A stretch of 64,000 nt of DNA from Mariniphaga sp. (GTDB lineage: Bacteria > Bacteroidota > Bacteroidia > Bacteroidales > Prolixibacteraceae). The notes beneath the pieces are model-generated. The model was not told the origin of the DNA, made no database searches, and worked only from the letters and a program-made list of their open reading frames with translations. The stretch is from positions 1 to 64,000 of the forward strand of contig JAHYIT010000001.1 in assembly GCA_019429205.1 (NCBI GenBank), given 5' to 3'. The stretch's first letter is position 1. Each line of letters opens with the position of its first letter. A program made the position numbers and the translations under genes. Of this stretch, positions 24,985 to 33,730 are shown piece after piece.

Positions 24985-26625
24985 TTATACATATTTAAAC
25001 CTCTTGATGTTCTTTTTGGGTGTTTTTTCAAATTCTTCACTCACCATTTCAAACGCGCTAATTTGTTCATAACGCGGAAGTTCTGCATTCAGTTTTTTGC
25101 GGTTTTCCTCCATCGCGTCTGGCAGTTCTTCCATCGAAATGTTGCCGGCTTCCATGGCTTCAAAGTCGGGGTAAACTTTGGCAATCAGTTTTCCCTGGCG
25201 TTCGGCAACCACACATTCGGCCACATAAGGCAGGTTGCTAATTTTGGCTTCAATTTCTTCAGGATAAATGTTTTGACCGGAAGGACCCAGTATCATATTT
25301 TTGGACCGGCCCCGAATAAAAATAAAGTTGTTTTTGTCAATTACGCCCAAATCGCCGGTTTTAAGCCAACCGTCTTCTGTGAAGGTTTCAATGGTCGCTT
25401 GTTCATTTTTAAAATATCCGGTCATAATGTTTTCTCCCCGAACCTGAATTTCACCTACAGCATTGTAAGGATCAGGTGAATCGATGCGTACTTCCATGCG
25501 ATCAACCATACGGCCTGCCGAGCCTGGCATGGTTTTGTCCCACGCTTCATAACTGATTAGCGGTCCGCACTCGGTCATGCCATAGCCAATAGAGAATCTG
25601 AAATTGATTCGACGGAAGAATTTCTCCACATCAGCACTAAGCGGGGCGCCTCCAATAACAATTTCAAAAAATCTTCCTCCAAACGTTTCTTCCAGTTTTT
25701 CTTTTATCTTTTTAAGCAGAATTTTTTGAATTCCAGGTGTTTTAAGCAGAATTCTTATAACTGGTTTTTCGATGGTTGGCAGGATTCGTTTTTTATAAAT
25801 CTTTTCGATAATTAGTGGTACCGAAAGGATCAGATGAGGTTTCACTTCGCCAAAAACCTTGGTAATAATTGCGGGCGAAGGCATTCTGCTTAAAAATGTA
25901 ATATGGCAACCAAGTGTTACTGGGAATAAAAATTCGAACAAAAGCCCATAAACATGCGCCATGGGCAAAAATGATACGATTTTATGTCCTGGTTGTAAGG
26001 GCATGTGTTCCCGGGCATAAACAATATTTGAAAACAGGCTTCTTTCGGGTATCATCACACCTTTAGTAAAACCAGATGTACCAGATGTGTATGAAATAAT
26101 GCAGGTATCTTCGGGTTTCCAGTTTTCAAACTTGAAGTTTTCTTTTTTCAGATTGTTTTCTTTGTAATACTGAAATGCATCGGCCAGTTTATACTGAATG
26201 TTTTTATTTTTGGTTGCATGCAAAGAAAAATCTTCCAGAGCCAAAACAGCATGAAGTTTTTCTGCCTTATCAAAATCGACCTTGTTGAGCAATGTTTTTG
26301 CACCAAAAATGAGTTTTGCCTCTGAGTGATTGATAATGTGGTTGGTGTTGCTTTCATTAAAATCGGGCAAAATGGGAACAATAACAATTCCTGATGACAA
26401 GGCTGATAAAAATACTGCAGCCCAGTTGGCTGAATTCCGTCCGAGAACGGCAATCTTGTCTCCGCGCTGTAATCCTGACAACTGATAAAACAGGTGCAGC
26501 GATTTTATGGTGCTTGCAATATCGCTGTACTTGAAATCGCTTCCTTCGTAATCCGTAAATGCTCGGTTATCCCAGTTTTTCTGAAAGGCTCCGGTGTAAA
26601 GATTTGATAATGTTTTATTTGCCAT
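24985..26625 (-). CDS. AMP-binding long-chain fatty acid--CoA ligase-like protein
   Basis: A 546-aa ANL-superfamily adenylating enzyme. Motifs: P-loop ISYTSGTSGFTKGVMI, FLPMAHVYG, GYGMTECGPLIS, GWLKTGDLG and RSKNMILGPSGQNIYPEEIEAKI. Length and the MTECGP/GRSKN sequence fit acyl-CoA synthetases that activate fatty acids through an acyl-AMP. The last lysine of the family, needed for adenylation, is probably K541 in KKNIKRFKY. It is divergent from the DUF4271 gene and has a TACATTTG -7 element. Confidence 0.88.
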   Translation of the reverse strand: MANKTLSNLYTGAFQKNWDNRAFTDYEGSDFKYSDIASTIKSLHLFYQLSGLQRGDKIAVLGRNSANWAAVFLSALSSGIVIVPILPDFNESNTNHIINHSEAKLIFGAKTLLNKVDFDKAEKLHAVLALEDFSLHATKNKNIQYKLADAFQYYKENNLKKENFKFENWKPEDTCIISYTSGTSGFTKGVMIPERSLFSNIVYAREHMPLQPGHKIVSFLPMAHVYGLLFEFLFPVTLGCHITFLSRMPSPAIITKVFGEVKPHLILSVPLIIEKIYKKRILPTIEKPVIRILLKTPGIQKILLKKIKEKLEETFGGRFFEIVIGGAPLSADVEKFFRRINFRFSIGYGMTECGPLISYEAWDKTMPGSAGRMVDRMEVRIDSPDPYNAVGEIQVRGENIMTGYFKNEQATIETFTEDGWLKTGDLGVIDKNNFIFIRGRSKNMILGPSGQNIYPEEIEAKISNLPYVAECVVAERQGKLIAKVYPDFEAMEAGNISMEELPDAMEENRKKLNAELPRYEQISAFEMVSEEFEKTPKKNIKRFKYV

Positions 26626-26646
26626 TGCTTTTGATTTTTATTTGCC

Positions 26647-26654
26647 CAAATGTA
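26647..26654 (-). promoter_or_regulatory. Putative -7 element (TACATTTG) of the acyl-CoA ligase gene
   Basis: Minus-strand TACATTTG fits TAnnTTTG, 22 bases before the ATG at 26625. Confidence 0.55.
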
Positions 26655-26738
26655 GAAAAAATAGAGACTAAACCCACCAAATTCAAAATGATAATGAAAG
26701 ATTCAGTTTATTACCTGCTAAAGTGGCTTTGTAAATGG

Positions 26739-26746
26739 TATCTTTG
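26739..26746 (+). promoter_or_regulatory. Putative -7 element (TATCTTTG) of the DUF4271-hemD transcript
   Basis: TATCTTTG matches the consensus and ends 12 bases before the ATG at 26759. It lies inside the ORF-track start (26735), which therefore cannot be the translated start. Confidence 0.6.
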
Positions 26747-26758
26747 CAACGTGGAAAT

Positions 26759-27745
26759 ATGGATTATCGATTTATATATCAGCAAGACACAAGCAAGGTG
26801 AAATTACCTGTTGAAAAAAGCTCAGGAATTCCTGATGGCGGACAACTGAATATTGATCGAAATGCCCTGTTGCCACTGGGTCCAATACCAGAACGTAAAA
26901 AAGAAATAAAGGAAGTTGATACGGTGAAACCTCAGCCAGTATCAGTTGCACCTTTCAGGATTCAGCTACGCAATATTTGGTGGCAGCAGGAGAATAAGTT
27001 GTTAATCGGCGATTCACGCTATTTAGAACCCCGCACCGAAATTCAGTTGGTTTCACCTTTAAATAATGAACATGTCGGGTTGCAGTTACCGGCTCATCAG
27101 ATAAATCAAATGAATTACGACTGGCTGACTTTTTTGCTGTTGGCAGCCCTGGCCATCTTTGCGTCTGTAAGAACTACCTGGAATAAATACGTGTTGCATC
27201 TTTTTCAATCAGTAGTAAATAATACCACTTCTGCAAGATTGTTTCAGGAAAAAAACACATCGGATATACAGGGCGCTTTTCTGCTTGACATTCTGTTTTA
27301 CCTTGTTTTTGCAGTTTTTTCTTTTCAGCTGTTGAATTTTTTTCAGGTTGATTTGTCCTTTGGAAATAGCCGGCTTTTTTTATCCAGCATGGGTTTAATT
27401 GTTGCCTATTTCCTTATTAAAAAATTAATATACAGGTTTTTTGGTTTTTTAATTGAAAAAACAGGGGAAACAAAAGAATACCTTTTCAATATGAATAATT
27501 TTGCCAGAGTAGCTGGTATTATTCTCTTTCCAGTGGTTACTGTAATTGCATTTTACCCGTTCAGCAACATCAAAATACCGGTTTTTTTCGGATTGTTTTT
27601 AGTAGGAGCAATTTATTTTTTACTGATTTCAAGAGGATTTGTAATTTTAATGAACAAACAATTTTCTATATTTTATCTCTTTTTATACTTTTGTACCCTT
27701 GAATTTTTACCCTTGGTTTTACTTTTTAAGATTTTGGTGGTATAA
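26759..27745 (+). CDS. DUF4271 membrane protein
   Basis: About 328 aa from the ATG at 26759. The soluble N-terminus is followed by about seven hydrophobic segments beginning at LTFLLLAALAIFASVRTTW. It fits DUF4271, a Bacteroidota membrane family of unknown function whose gene lies next to hemD (uroporphyrinogen-III synthase) and rnpA, as here. The conserved pairing with a heme gene makes a role in heme, respiration or the membrane plausible but unproven. Confidence 0.82.
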   Translation: MDYRFIYQQDTSKVKLPVEKSSGIPDGGQLNIDRNALLPLGPIPERKKEIKEVDTVKPQPVSVAPFRIQLRNIWWQQENKLLIGDSRYLEPRTEIQLVSPLNNEHVGLQLPAHQINQMNYDWLTFLLLAALAIFASVRTTWNKYVLHLFQSVVNNTTSARLFQEKNTSDIQGAFLLDILFYLVFAVFSFQLLNFFQVDLSFGNSRLFLSSMGLIVAYFLIKKLIYRFFGFLIEKTGETKEYLFNMNNFARVAGIILFPVVTVIAFYPFSNIKIPVFFGLFLVGAIYFLLISRGFVILMNKQFSIFYLFLYFCTLEFLPLVLLFKILVV

Positions 27746-27780
27746 GAGTTTGGGTATAGTTTAAATTAAAGAAGCAAATT

Positions 27781-28530
27781 TTGAAAATCAAGAGTATTCT
27801 GGTTTCACAACCAAAACCGTTAACGGCAAAATCACCTTATTTTGACCTGGCCGAAAAGAACAATGTAAAAATTGATTTCAGGCCGTTTATACAGGTCGAA
27901 GGTATTACGGCGAAAGAGTTTAGGCAAACGCGAATCCATATTTTGGAACATTCTGCCGTAATTTTCACCAGCCGTACTGCTATCGATCATTTTTTCAGAA
28001 TCAGTCAAAACCTCCGGCTTACCATTCCCGACAGCATGAAATATTTCTGTATTTCTGAGGCCACAGCCTATTATCTTCAGAAATATATTGTGTACAGAAA
28101 AAGGAAGATTTTTTATGGAAACGGAAATTTTTCTGATCTAATTGCGCTTATGAAAAAGCACAAGGATGAAAAATTGCTGGTACCACTTTCTGATATTCAT
28201 AAGCAGGAAATCCCGGAATTGCTTGATAAAGGCGATTTTAAATACACTAAGGCCATTTTATACAGGACTGTTAGCAGCGATTTGTCTGATTTACGTGATG
28301 TGAATTACGACATTTTAGTGTTTTTCAGTCCTTCGGGGATAAAGTCATTGTTCCAAAACTTCCCCGATTTTCAACAAAATGAAACACGAATTGCATGTTT
28401 CGGGCCAACCACTGCGCAGGCAGTTCGCGAGGCAGGCTTACGGCTTGACATTGAAGCTCCTACTGCAAAAGCACCTTCAATGACAATGGCTTTGGAGCAA
28501 TACATCATTAAAGCAAACAAAAACAATTAG
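27781..28530 (+). CDS. hemD: Uroporphyrinogen-III synthase
   Basis: A 249-aa cytoplasmic enzyme that cyclises hydroxymethylbilane to uroporphyrinogen III in tetrapyrrole synthesis. HemD is poorly conserved in sequence; recognisable features are ILVSQPKP at the N-terminus, AVIFTSRTAIDHFF in the first lobe and VFFSPSGIKSLFQNFP and ACFGPTTAQAVREAGL in the second lobe. The track starts with a TTG codon; no ATG occurs near, and KIKSILVSQPKP is the usual beginning in related bacteria, so TTG is probably the true start. It follows DUF4271 by 35 bp. Confidence 0.85.
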   Translation: MKIKSILVSQPKPLTAKSPYFDLAEKNNVKIDFRPFIQVEGITAKEFRQTRIHILEHSAVIFTSRTAIDHFFRISQNLRLTIPDSMKYFCISEATAYYLQKYIVYRKRKIFYGNGNFSDLIALMKKHKDEKLLVPLSDIHKQEIPELLDKGDFKYTKAILYRTVSSDLSDLRDVNYDILVFFSPSGIKSLFQNFPDFQQNETRIACFGPTTAQAVREAGLRLDIEAPTAKAPSMTMALEQYIIKANKNN

Positions 28531-28542
28531 AAAGAAAATATT

Positions 28543-28586
28543 TACCTTTGAAAGGCTGTCTGCAAAAGAAGCAGGCAGCCTTTTTT
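28543..28586 (+). promoter_or_regulatory. hemD terminator overlapping a -7 element before rnpA
   Basis: TACCTTTG at 28543-28550 fits the -7 consensus, and a hairpin GGCTGTCTGC/GCAGGCAGCC (28554-28580, one G-T wobble) followed by T6 comes immediately after. The T tract makes it a terminator for hemD, while the -7 box would put the rnpA start site at the hairpin foot. Both roles may coexist. Confidence 0.6.
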
Positions 28587-28594
28587 ATTAATTC

Positions 28595-29008
28595 ATGAAT
28601 AAAGATTCAGAAAATAGTAAAGTTCCTGATTTTTCGCTTAAAAAAGCAGAACGTTTGTGCAGCAAAAAACAAATTGAAAAATTGTTTTCTGAAGGTAATT
28701 CATTTTTGTTTTATCCGCTGAAAGTTGTTTATATTGATATTGATTTTCCCGAACCATTTCCAGCCAAATCAGCATATTCTGTAAGTAAAAAACGATTTAA
28801 AACCGCGGTGCGGCGAAATTTAATTAAACGCCGCATGCGCGAATCCTACCGTTTAAACAAGCATTTGCTTACTTTAGATGATAATTCTTCTAAAAAGGCT
28901 GTTTTTTTTATTTACATAGGTAAGGAAATACTGGATTTCCATACCATTGAAAAGGCAATGAAGCGAAGCCTGATTGCCCTGGCAAAAATTTCTACTCCGA
29001 ATCCATAA
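28595..29008 (+). CDS. rnpA: Ribonuclease P protein component
   Basis: A 137-aa basic protein that assists RNase P RNA in cutting the 5' leader from pre-tRNA. The signature SKKRFKTAVRRNLIKRRMRESYRLNK is unmistakable (RNP-A RNR motif). The N-terminal ~25 residues (MNKDSENSKVPDFSLKKAERL) are a modest acidic extension before the conserved LCSKKQIEKLF. The usual downstream genes yidD/yidC are absent; instead the aroG/CM gene ends against it, with the two 3' ends overlapping by 17 bp (28992-29008). Confidence 0.92.
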   Translation: MNKDSENSKVPDFSLKKAERLCSKKQIEKLFSEGNSFLFYPLKVVYIDIDFPEPFPAKSAYSVSKKRFKTAVRRNLIKRRMRESYRLNKHLLTLDDNSSKKAVFFIYIGKEILDFHTIEKAMKRSLIALAKISTPNP

Positions 29009-30083
29009 TTTCGGTTTGCATCCGAACCGAATCTTCGTGAATTAACTGAAACAAAATTTTCACAAAAGTTTCGTTTAAATCGAGCGTTTTACCAATGTTT
29101 ACACGGTTATCCATAAGTTGCGACCAACGGCTAATCTGTAAAGCTGTAACGTTGTTTTCCTTTTTGTACCGTCCAATTTCTTTTACAATTTCTACCCTTG
29201 AAGACAACATCTCAAGCAATTCAGAGTCGATGGCATCAATCCGGCTACGGAGCATATCCAACCGGGTTTCAAACTCAGGGTTATTGGCTGTTTGGTGCCT
29301 GATAACCAATTTATCGAGCAATTTGGCCAAATCAGCCGGGGTTACCTGCTGGGCAGCATCACTTAAAGCACACGACGGATCGATGTGCGATTCCAGCATC
29401 AGCCCTTCCATGCCCATATCAAAAGCTTTTTGGGAAATCTCGTAAAGTAATTCTCGTTTTCCGGCAATGTGGCTGGGATCGCAAATAATTGGCAGGTTGG
29501 GCATTACCCGGCGCAGTTCAATAACCGTTTTCCAGTTGGGATAATTCCGGTAAACCGTATCGCCGAATGGGGTAAAACCGCGATGAATGGCCACAATATT
29601 TTTTATACCGGCCTGGTAAATGCGCTCAATGGCACCCACCCAAAGCTGAACATCGGGGTTGACCGGATTTTTTACCATGACAACAACATTAGTTCCTTTC
29701 ACAACATCGGCAATTTCCTGCACCACAAACGGGCTGGCAGTTGATCGTGCTCCAATCCAAACTACATCAAGGCCGGCATTCAGTGCTTCCTCAGTATGTT
29801 GTGCGTTGGCTACTTCGGTACCTACAGGCAAACCGGTTTCTTTTTTCACCATTTGCAGCCATTTTAGACCAATGGAGCCAACCCCTTCAAACGATCCCGG
29901 GCGGGTGCGGGGTTTCCAAACGCCTCCCCGGAAAACAAAAACCCGGGGATCTTTTGCCAGTAGTTTAGCAGTTTCAAGTGTTTGTTGCTCTGTTTCGAGG
30001 CTGCATGGCCCCGAAATTAGAAGTGGATTGTTAATGTGGGGAAGCCACTCCTTTATTGGATTGATTTCAATATTTGTACTCAT
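28992..30083 (-). CDS. Bifunctional DAHP synthase / chorismate mutase type II
   Basis: A 363-aa enzyme that begins the shikimate pathway and also makes prephenate. The N-terminal ~265 residues form a type Ibeta DAHP synthase (LLISGPCSLET, VFRGGVWKPRTRPGSFEG, GTEVANAQH, KNPVNPDVQLWVGAIE, CDPSHIAGKR). The C-terminal ~90 residues form an AroQ chorismate mutase helix bundle (RLDMLRSRIDAIDSELLEMLSSRVEIVKEIGRYKKEN). In such fusions the mutase also mediates feedback control. It starts 2 bp after the tyrA stop, in one operon with a leader-peptide attenuator. Confidence 0.95.
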   Translation of the reverse strand: MSTNIEINPIKEWLPHINNPLLISGPCSLETEQQTLETAKLLAKDPRVFVFRGGVWKPRTRPGSFEGVGSIGLKWLQMVKKETGLPVGTEVANAQHTEEALNAGLDVVWIGARSTASPFVVQEIADVVKGTNVVVMVKNPVNPDVQLWVGAIERIYQAGIKNIVAIHRGFTPFGDTVYRNYPNWKTVIELRRVMPNLPIICDPSHIAGKRELLYEISQKAFDMGMEGLMLESHIDPSCALSDAAQQVTPADLAKLLDKLVIRHQTANNPEFETRLDMLRSRIDAIDSELLEMLSSRVEIVKEIGRYKKENNVTALQISRWSQLMDNRVNIGKTLDLNETFVKILFQLIHEDSVRMQTEIMDSE

Positions 30084-30085
30084 TG

Positions 30086-30982
30086 CTATTTTGTATAAAG
30101 TTTTATAAATGTTTCTTCATTTTTAATGAAATGCGGGTGTTCGCCATCGAGGATAGTTCTGATTTTATTGGCATTTAATATAAGTTCTTCCAGCTTATCG
30201 AATTCGTTATTTTTCATACAGTCGCGAAATTGCTGCAGGTGCTGGATATAAACATTCAGAGAGTTAACCACATATTGGCTGTTTTGTTCAAAAATGGGTT
30301 TCCACATGGAACACGAGCTTTTTGCCAGCCGAACTGTTGAACGGAATCCTCCGCTGGCCAAATCAAAAATAATGTTGCGGTCTTCTTTGGCCTGAACTGC
30401 ATTGGCCAGGGCAAAGGCTGCTGCGTGTGGCAAATGCGAGACAAAAGCTGTGCTGTGGTCTTGATCGTCAGACGACATGTAGGCAATATCCATTCCAAGT
30501 ACCTGGAACATCTTCTCGATTAGAGCCAGGTGTTGCGGGCCGGAATCTTCGTGATCACAAATTATGGCAATCTTTCCTCTGAACAGATCATCAATGGCTG
30601 CAGTTGGACCTGAATTTTCAGTTCCTGACATAGGGTGGGCCGGAATAAACTGTTTTCTTTTCGGGTGATTTTTAACCAGGTCGGTAATCATTTTTTTGGT
30701 GGAGCCCATATCGGCAACTGTTGTGTTGGGGTCAATCCCGTCAAGGACTGCCGGCAACACTTCAAGTTCTTTATCTACAGGTATTGCGATAATAACCAGA
30801 TCAGCGTTTTTTATTCCTTTTTCAAATGGCTCAACCCGGTCAACCAAACCCAGTTCAAGCGCTTCGCCGGCATGAATTTCGTTTGCATCTACACCTGTAA
30901 GTTCGGTCGCAAATTTCGAACGTCGCAAATCTTTCGCCAGCGATCCTCCAATGAGTCCAAGTCCAATAATTGTTATTTTCAT
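30086..30982 (-). CDS. tyrA: Prephenate dehydrogenase
   Basis: A 298-aa NAD(P)-dependent dehydrogenase that decarboxylates prephenate to 4-hydroxyphenylpyruvate for tyrosine. The N-terminal Rossmann fold reads ITIIGLGLIGGSLAKDLRR; HPMSGTENSGP and the following FVSHLPHAAAFALANAV contain the family's substrate-binding histidines. There is no fused mutase or ACT domain; the mutase is on the next gene. It is the first structural gene of the operon, preceded by a terminator whose T run ends 14 bases before the ATG. Confidence 0.9.
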   Translation of the reverse strand: MKITIIGLGLIGGSLAKDLRRSKFATELTGVDANEIHAGEALELGLVDRVEPFEKGIKNADLVIIAIPVDKELEVLPAVLDGIDPNTTVADMGSTKKMITDLVKNHPKRKQFIPAHPMSGTENSGPTAAIDDLFRGKIAIICDHEDSGPQHLALIEKMFQVLGMDIAYMSSDDQDHSTAFVSHLPHAAAFALANAVQAKEDRNIIFDLASGGFRSTVRLAKSSCSMWKPIFEQNSQYVVNSLNVYIQHLQQFRDCMKNNEFDKLEELILNANKIRTILDGEHPHFIKNEETFIKLYTK

Positions 30983-30996
30983 GTTTAATTCTTTTC

Positions 30997-31025
30997 AAAA
31001 AAAAGGCCCCGGAAATTCCGGGACC
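30997..31025 (-). terminator. Attenuator terminator upstream of tyrA
   Basis: On the minus strand the 8-bp stem GG-T-CCCGG / CCGGG-G-CC (one U-G wobble, AATTT loop) is followed by eight Ts, 14 bases before the tyrA ATG. It sits after the leader ORF stop and before the first gene, so it must be controlled if the operon is to be expressed. The 5' arm GGTCCCG (31019-31025) can alternatively pair with CGGGATC in the leader (31067-31073). Confidence 0.85.
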
Positions 31026-31057
31026 TTTAGCAAAATATGTTTATCTGTAACAATACC

Positions 31058-31132
31058 CTACTGGTTGATCCCGCTTTCAGAACCAAAATAAAAATACCAG
31101 TAAAAAGATGTATTGTTAATTGCAGAATTCAT
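31058..31132 (-). CDS. Aromatic leader peptide of the tyrA-aroG/CM operon
   Basis: A 24-codon ORF (ATG at 31132, TAG at 31058) too short for the ORF track. Residues 10-16 are FYWYFYF, seven consecutive aromatic codons covering Phe, Tyr and Trp. A -7 box lies 19-26 bases upstream and TTGAAAGAAA precedes the ATG. The Tyr-Trp codons contain TACTGGT (31096-31102), which is the perfect complement of ACCAGTA at the leader stop (31059-31065), giving a 7-bp pause hairpin. A ribosome stalled on the aromatic codons would free CGGGATC to pair with GGTCCCG and block the terminator. This fits ribosome-mediated attenuation by any of the three aromatic amino acids; function is inferred from sequence only. 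Confidence 0.88.
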   Translation of the reverse strand: MNSAINNTSFYWYFYFGSESGINQ

Positions 31133-31150
31133 TTTCTTTCAATTTGTAAG

Positions 31151-31158
31151 CAAAGATA
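31151..31158 (-). promoter_or_regulatory. Putative -7 promoter element (TATCTTTG) of the aromatic operon
   Basis: Minus-strand TATCTTTG matches TAnnTTTG and would start transcription about 10 bases before the leader ATG. A TTCG sequence 17 bases further upstream is a possible variant -33 box. Confidence 0.65.
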
Positions 31159-31168
31159 GCTATTATTT

Positions 31169-33640
31169 TTAATAACGAATTAATTTTTTTGTGAAAACCT
31201 GATTCCCGTTTTCTTTAACAACAACGAGGTATATGCCGGTATTTGTATTTTCAATTTCAATTTGAGCAGAAATATTACCTGAAGCATGAGAAAGCAGTTT
31301 GGATTTTACTTTTTGCCCGTACATGTTATACACTTCAAATTGAAGTACTTCCACCATTTTGTTTAAATGAGCGTCTATTCTGAAGGAACCTGTAAACGGA
31401 TTGGGATAAATCTGAATGTTTCCGGGTGACAAAACCGGCAAGGCTGCTGAAACAGGAGATTGAATACGCAGGTTATCGATTGCCCAGCCCCAGCCATGGG
31501 CATAAGGATCTGAAAAAAGCCGGAACCTGAAAAGAATGGTATCGCCGGCAGTAAAGTTGCCATTTTCAAGGATGTTTATTTGCCTGTTTACAAACAAATC
31601 GGGACTTCCGGCAGCAGTTGAATTATTTCCTGTTATGGAATTGTTATAACTTGTTTCCCAGGAAGAATTTTCCCTTGCATCGTAACCGTTTGTTAACGGC
31701 AACCAGGTTTCTCCTTTATCTTTGCTGCCTTCCACAATCACGTAATCCCAAAACTCGAAATCGCCGAAAACGGTTCCATTGGTACCGGGTTCAACCAGTA
31801 CAATTTCATCAAAACTCATGATGGCATTCTCACTCAGAATTACAGGGTATTTCAGGATGGTTTCAAAATTAAATTCTGTGTCATCCATGTCCGGACTGGG
31901 ATAGGGGTGAGGGCTATGCAAGGCGCCGTTTTCAAAACCATCTTCTGTAAACACGTTAAAATCTGTAAGAATAAAATCTGAATTGGCTATATCAAAACTA
32001 TTCTCGTAGCCGGAAATGGGATCATACATTTTTTCTACTATAAAAGAAAAACTACTTTTTCTAGGAATTCTTCGGGTATTTTGTGCCACGGAAGAGTCTC
32101 TTGCAACAATGGAATATTCAATGACATCGCCATCAATTAACATATCTGTTATTAGCGGAAATTCAGAAGAATAAAGTGTGCCCGAATCAAATGAAAGGCC
32201 AAATGAGGGTTGTGGCTGGCCATTGACGGAATACTCCACAAAAACGGTATCAATTCCGAGATTATCATCTGCCTGAGCAGTAATTTTCAGACTTTTTCCT
32301 GTAACAAAAAAATAAGGAATGGGGTCGTGTTCAATTTTGGGAAGGGTAATATCTGGTCCAAAATTTATCCGGTAAAATTCTTCAGGTGCCTCTGAAGGTT
32401 TTGTAAAAGTCCTGTTTTTAATATCGCCGGTACTAATATAATACTGAGCCTGGCTGGTCCCGGAGAATGGTGTCCAAACAGCTTCAAAATTGCCAGATGT
32501 ATTTATTGATAAGGGAATCGAGTCGTTTATTACCTGAAAAGTATCTGAAGATAACACTATAAATAACTGATTGGTATCTAAAGGAAAATCACTTGTAATA
32601 TTTACTTCGAAACGCAGGGGTTTTACTTCTTCCTGGTCTTTAACCGGTGAAAAATCAAACCATATGTTTTTCCATCCCACATCGGCCAAAATACCCATGG
32701 AAAGCGGGCCGGGATCGTGAACTGCCTGTCCCCTTCCGATGGAATGAGTCATCAGTGAATTGATATTGCTGGCCGGATAGGTATTCCCGTTAAGGTGATA
32801 AATACTTGAACCATCATCCCATGAAGAAGGTGCATAAAGCCGGGGTCTGGCATTGTTTCCGTCGGTTTTCGCAACAGGGCTGTTTGAATATAAATTTGAT
32901 TCAAGTGCATTTTTCAGAGGTACTGAAGGATTTGTGAAAACCGATGTATCAATAAGCCGGTCGCCGTTAAATCGTTCAACAAGGCAATCGAACGATGTTG
33001 CATCTCCATTTTCCCACCAGCCATATCCACCGAGCTGGTTGTTAGCATAAAAAAATCCGGTAAAGCCAAGTCCATGGCATATTTCGTGCAAAACAACAGA
33101 AACAAAATCATACATTAGCGTTGGTGTATTGCCGTCTGTGCCGAAGTACCAGTTAATTTCTTTATTAAAATCAGCAACCATGTCGGGGCGGAAAGAATCG
33201 GTAAGTTCTTTACCTAAAATTTTTTCTGCAAGCGCTATGGGATAATAAATTTCTTTTTGGGGAGCGCCTTCAAAATTTTTTTTAAAATCGGCAGGCGCAC
33301 AACTTCCCAAAACGTTCTGCTCTTTGGGGCGCCAGTTTGCCTGAACATGAATAGGAACAGGGGATTCAATTAACTGTTCCAGAATGCTCACTGCATATTC
33401 AAAAGCATTTTTTGCCTCTTGCGGAAAAAGACTGTAGGTAACCACAAAATCAGATTTTTTTTCGGCTGACTTCAATTGATTCATTATCTCTGCCGGAGGT
33501 GGTACAAATACCTTTTCCACCTTGTGGGAGGCATAGCACACCGGTGGCGAAATTACAATCCCTTGCTTTTGCCACAATTTTTGTCCGGTGACAGAAATTG
33601 CTCCCACCAGAAATATAATTACGAGAAGTATTTTATGCAT
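31169..33640 (-). CDS. Secreted zinc metalloprotease-like protein with type IX sorting domain (copy 1)
   Basis: An 823-aa exported protein (signal ILLVIIFLVGAISVTG). The metal-binding motif H185-E-I-C-H189-GLGFTGF is metzincin-like (HExxHxxGxxG); the usual third His or Asp is not obvious, so activity is likely but not certain. The middle part has Ig/fibronectin-like strands with a choice-of-anchor style domain (NFTAGDTILFRFRL...WGWAIDNLRI). The final ~80 residues form a type A T9SS C-terminal sorting domain (IQIYPNPF ... YNMYGQK ... GIYLVVVKENG), so it is secreted through PorSS. It is paralogous with the gene at 33890-36340. Confidence 0.85.
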   Translation of the reverse strand: MHKILLVIIFLVGAISVTGQKLWQKQGIVISPPVCYASHKVEKVFVPPPAEIMNQLKSAEKKSDFVVTYSLFPQEAKNAFEYAVSILEQLIESPVPIHVQANWRPKEQNVLGSCAPADFKKNFEGAPQKEIYYPIALAEKILGKELTDSFRPDMVADFNKEINWYFGTDGNTPTLMYDFVSVVLHEICHGLGFTGFFYANNQLGGYGWWENGDATSFDCLVERFNGDRLIDTSVFTNPSVPLKNALESNLYSNSPVAKTDGNNARPRLYAPSSWDDGSSIYHLNGNTYPASNINSLMTHSIGRGQAVHDPGPLSMGILADVGWKNIWFDFSPVKDQEEVKPLRFEVNITSDFPLDTNQLFIVLSSDTFQVINDSIPLSINTSGNFEAVWTPFSGTSQAQYYISTGDIKNRTFTKPSEAPEEFYRINFGPDITLPKIEHDPIPYFFVTGKSLKITAQADDNLGIDTVFVEYSVNGQPQPSFGLSFDSGTLYSSEFPLITDMLIDGDVIEYSIVARDSSVAQNTRRIPRKSSFSFIVEKMYDPISGYENSFDIANSDFILTDFNVFTEDGFENGALHSPHPYPSPDMDDTEFNFETILKYPVILSENAIMSFDEIVLVEPGTNGTVFGDFEFWDYVIVEGSKDKGETWLPLTNGYDARENSSWETSYNNSITGNNSTAAGSPDLFVNRQINILENGNFTAGDTILFRFRLFSDPYAHGWGWAIDNLRIQSPVSAALPVLSPGNIQIYPNPFTGSFRIDAHLNKMVEVLQFEVYNMYGQKVKSKLLSHASGNISAQIEIENTNTGIYLVVVKENGNQVFTKKLIRY

Positions 33641-33730
33641 GGTTTAATGTTATTTCAAACTATATACAAATTACGAAACTAAAAAGTTTGAAAATAAGAT
33701 AAGTTTACTCAAAACCATACAATTTAAAAA

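Noticed and set aside
29659-30108. 149-aa plus ORF over the aroG/CM gene
   Set aside because: Antisense shadow of a strongly conserved enzyme.
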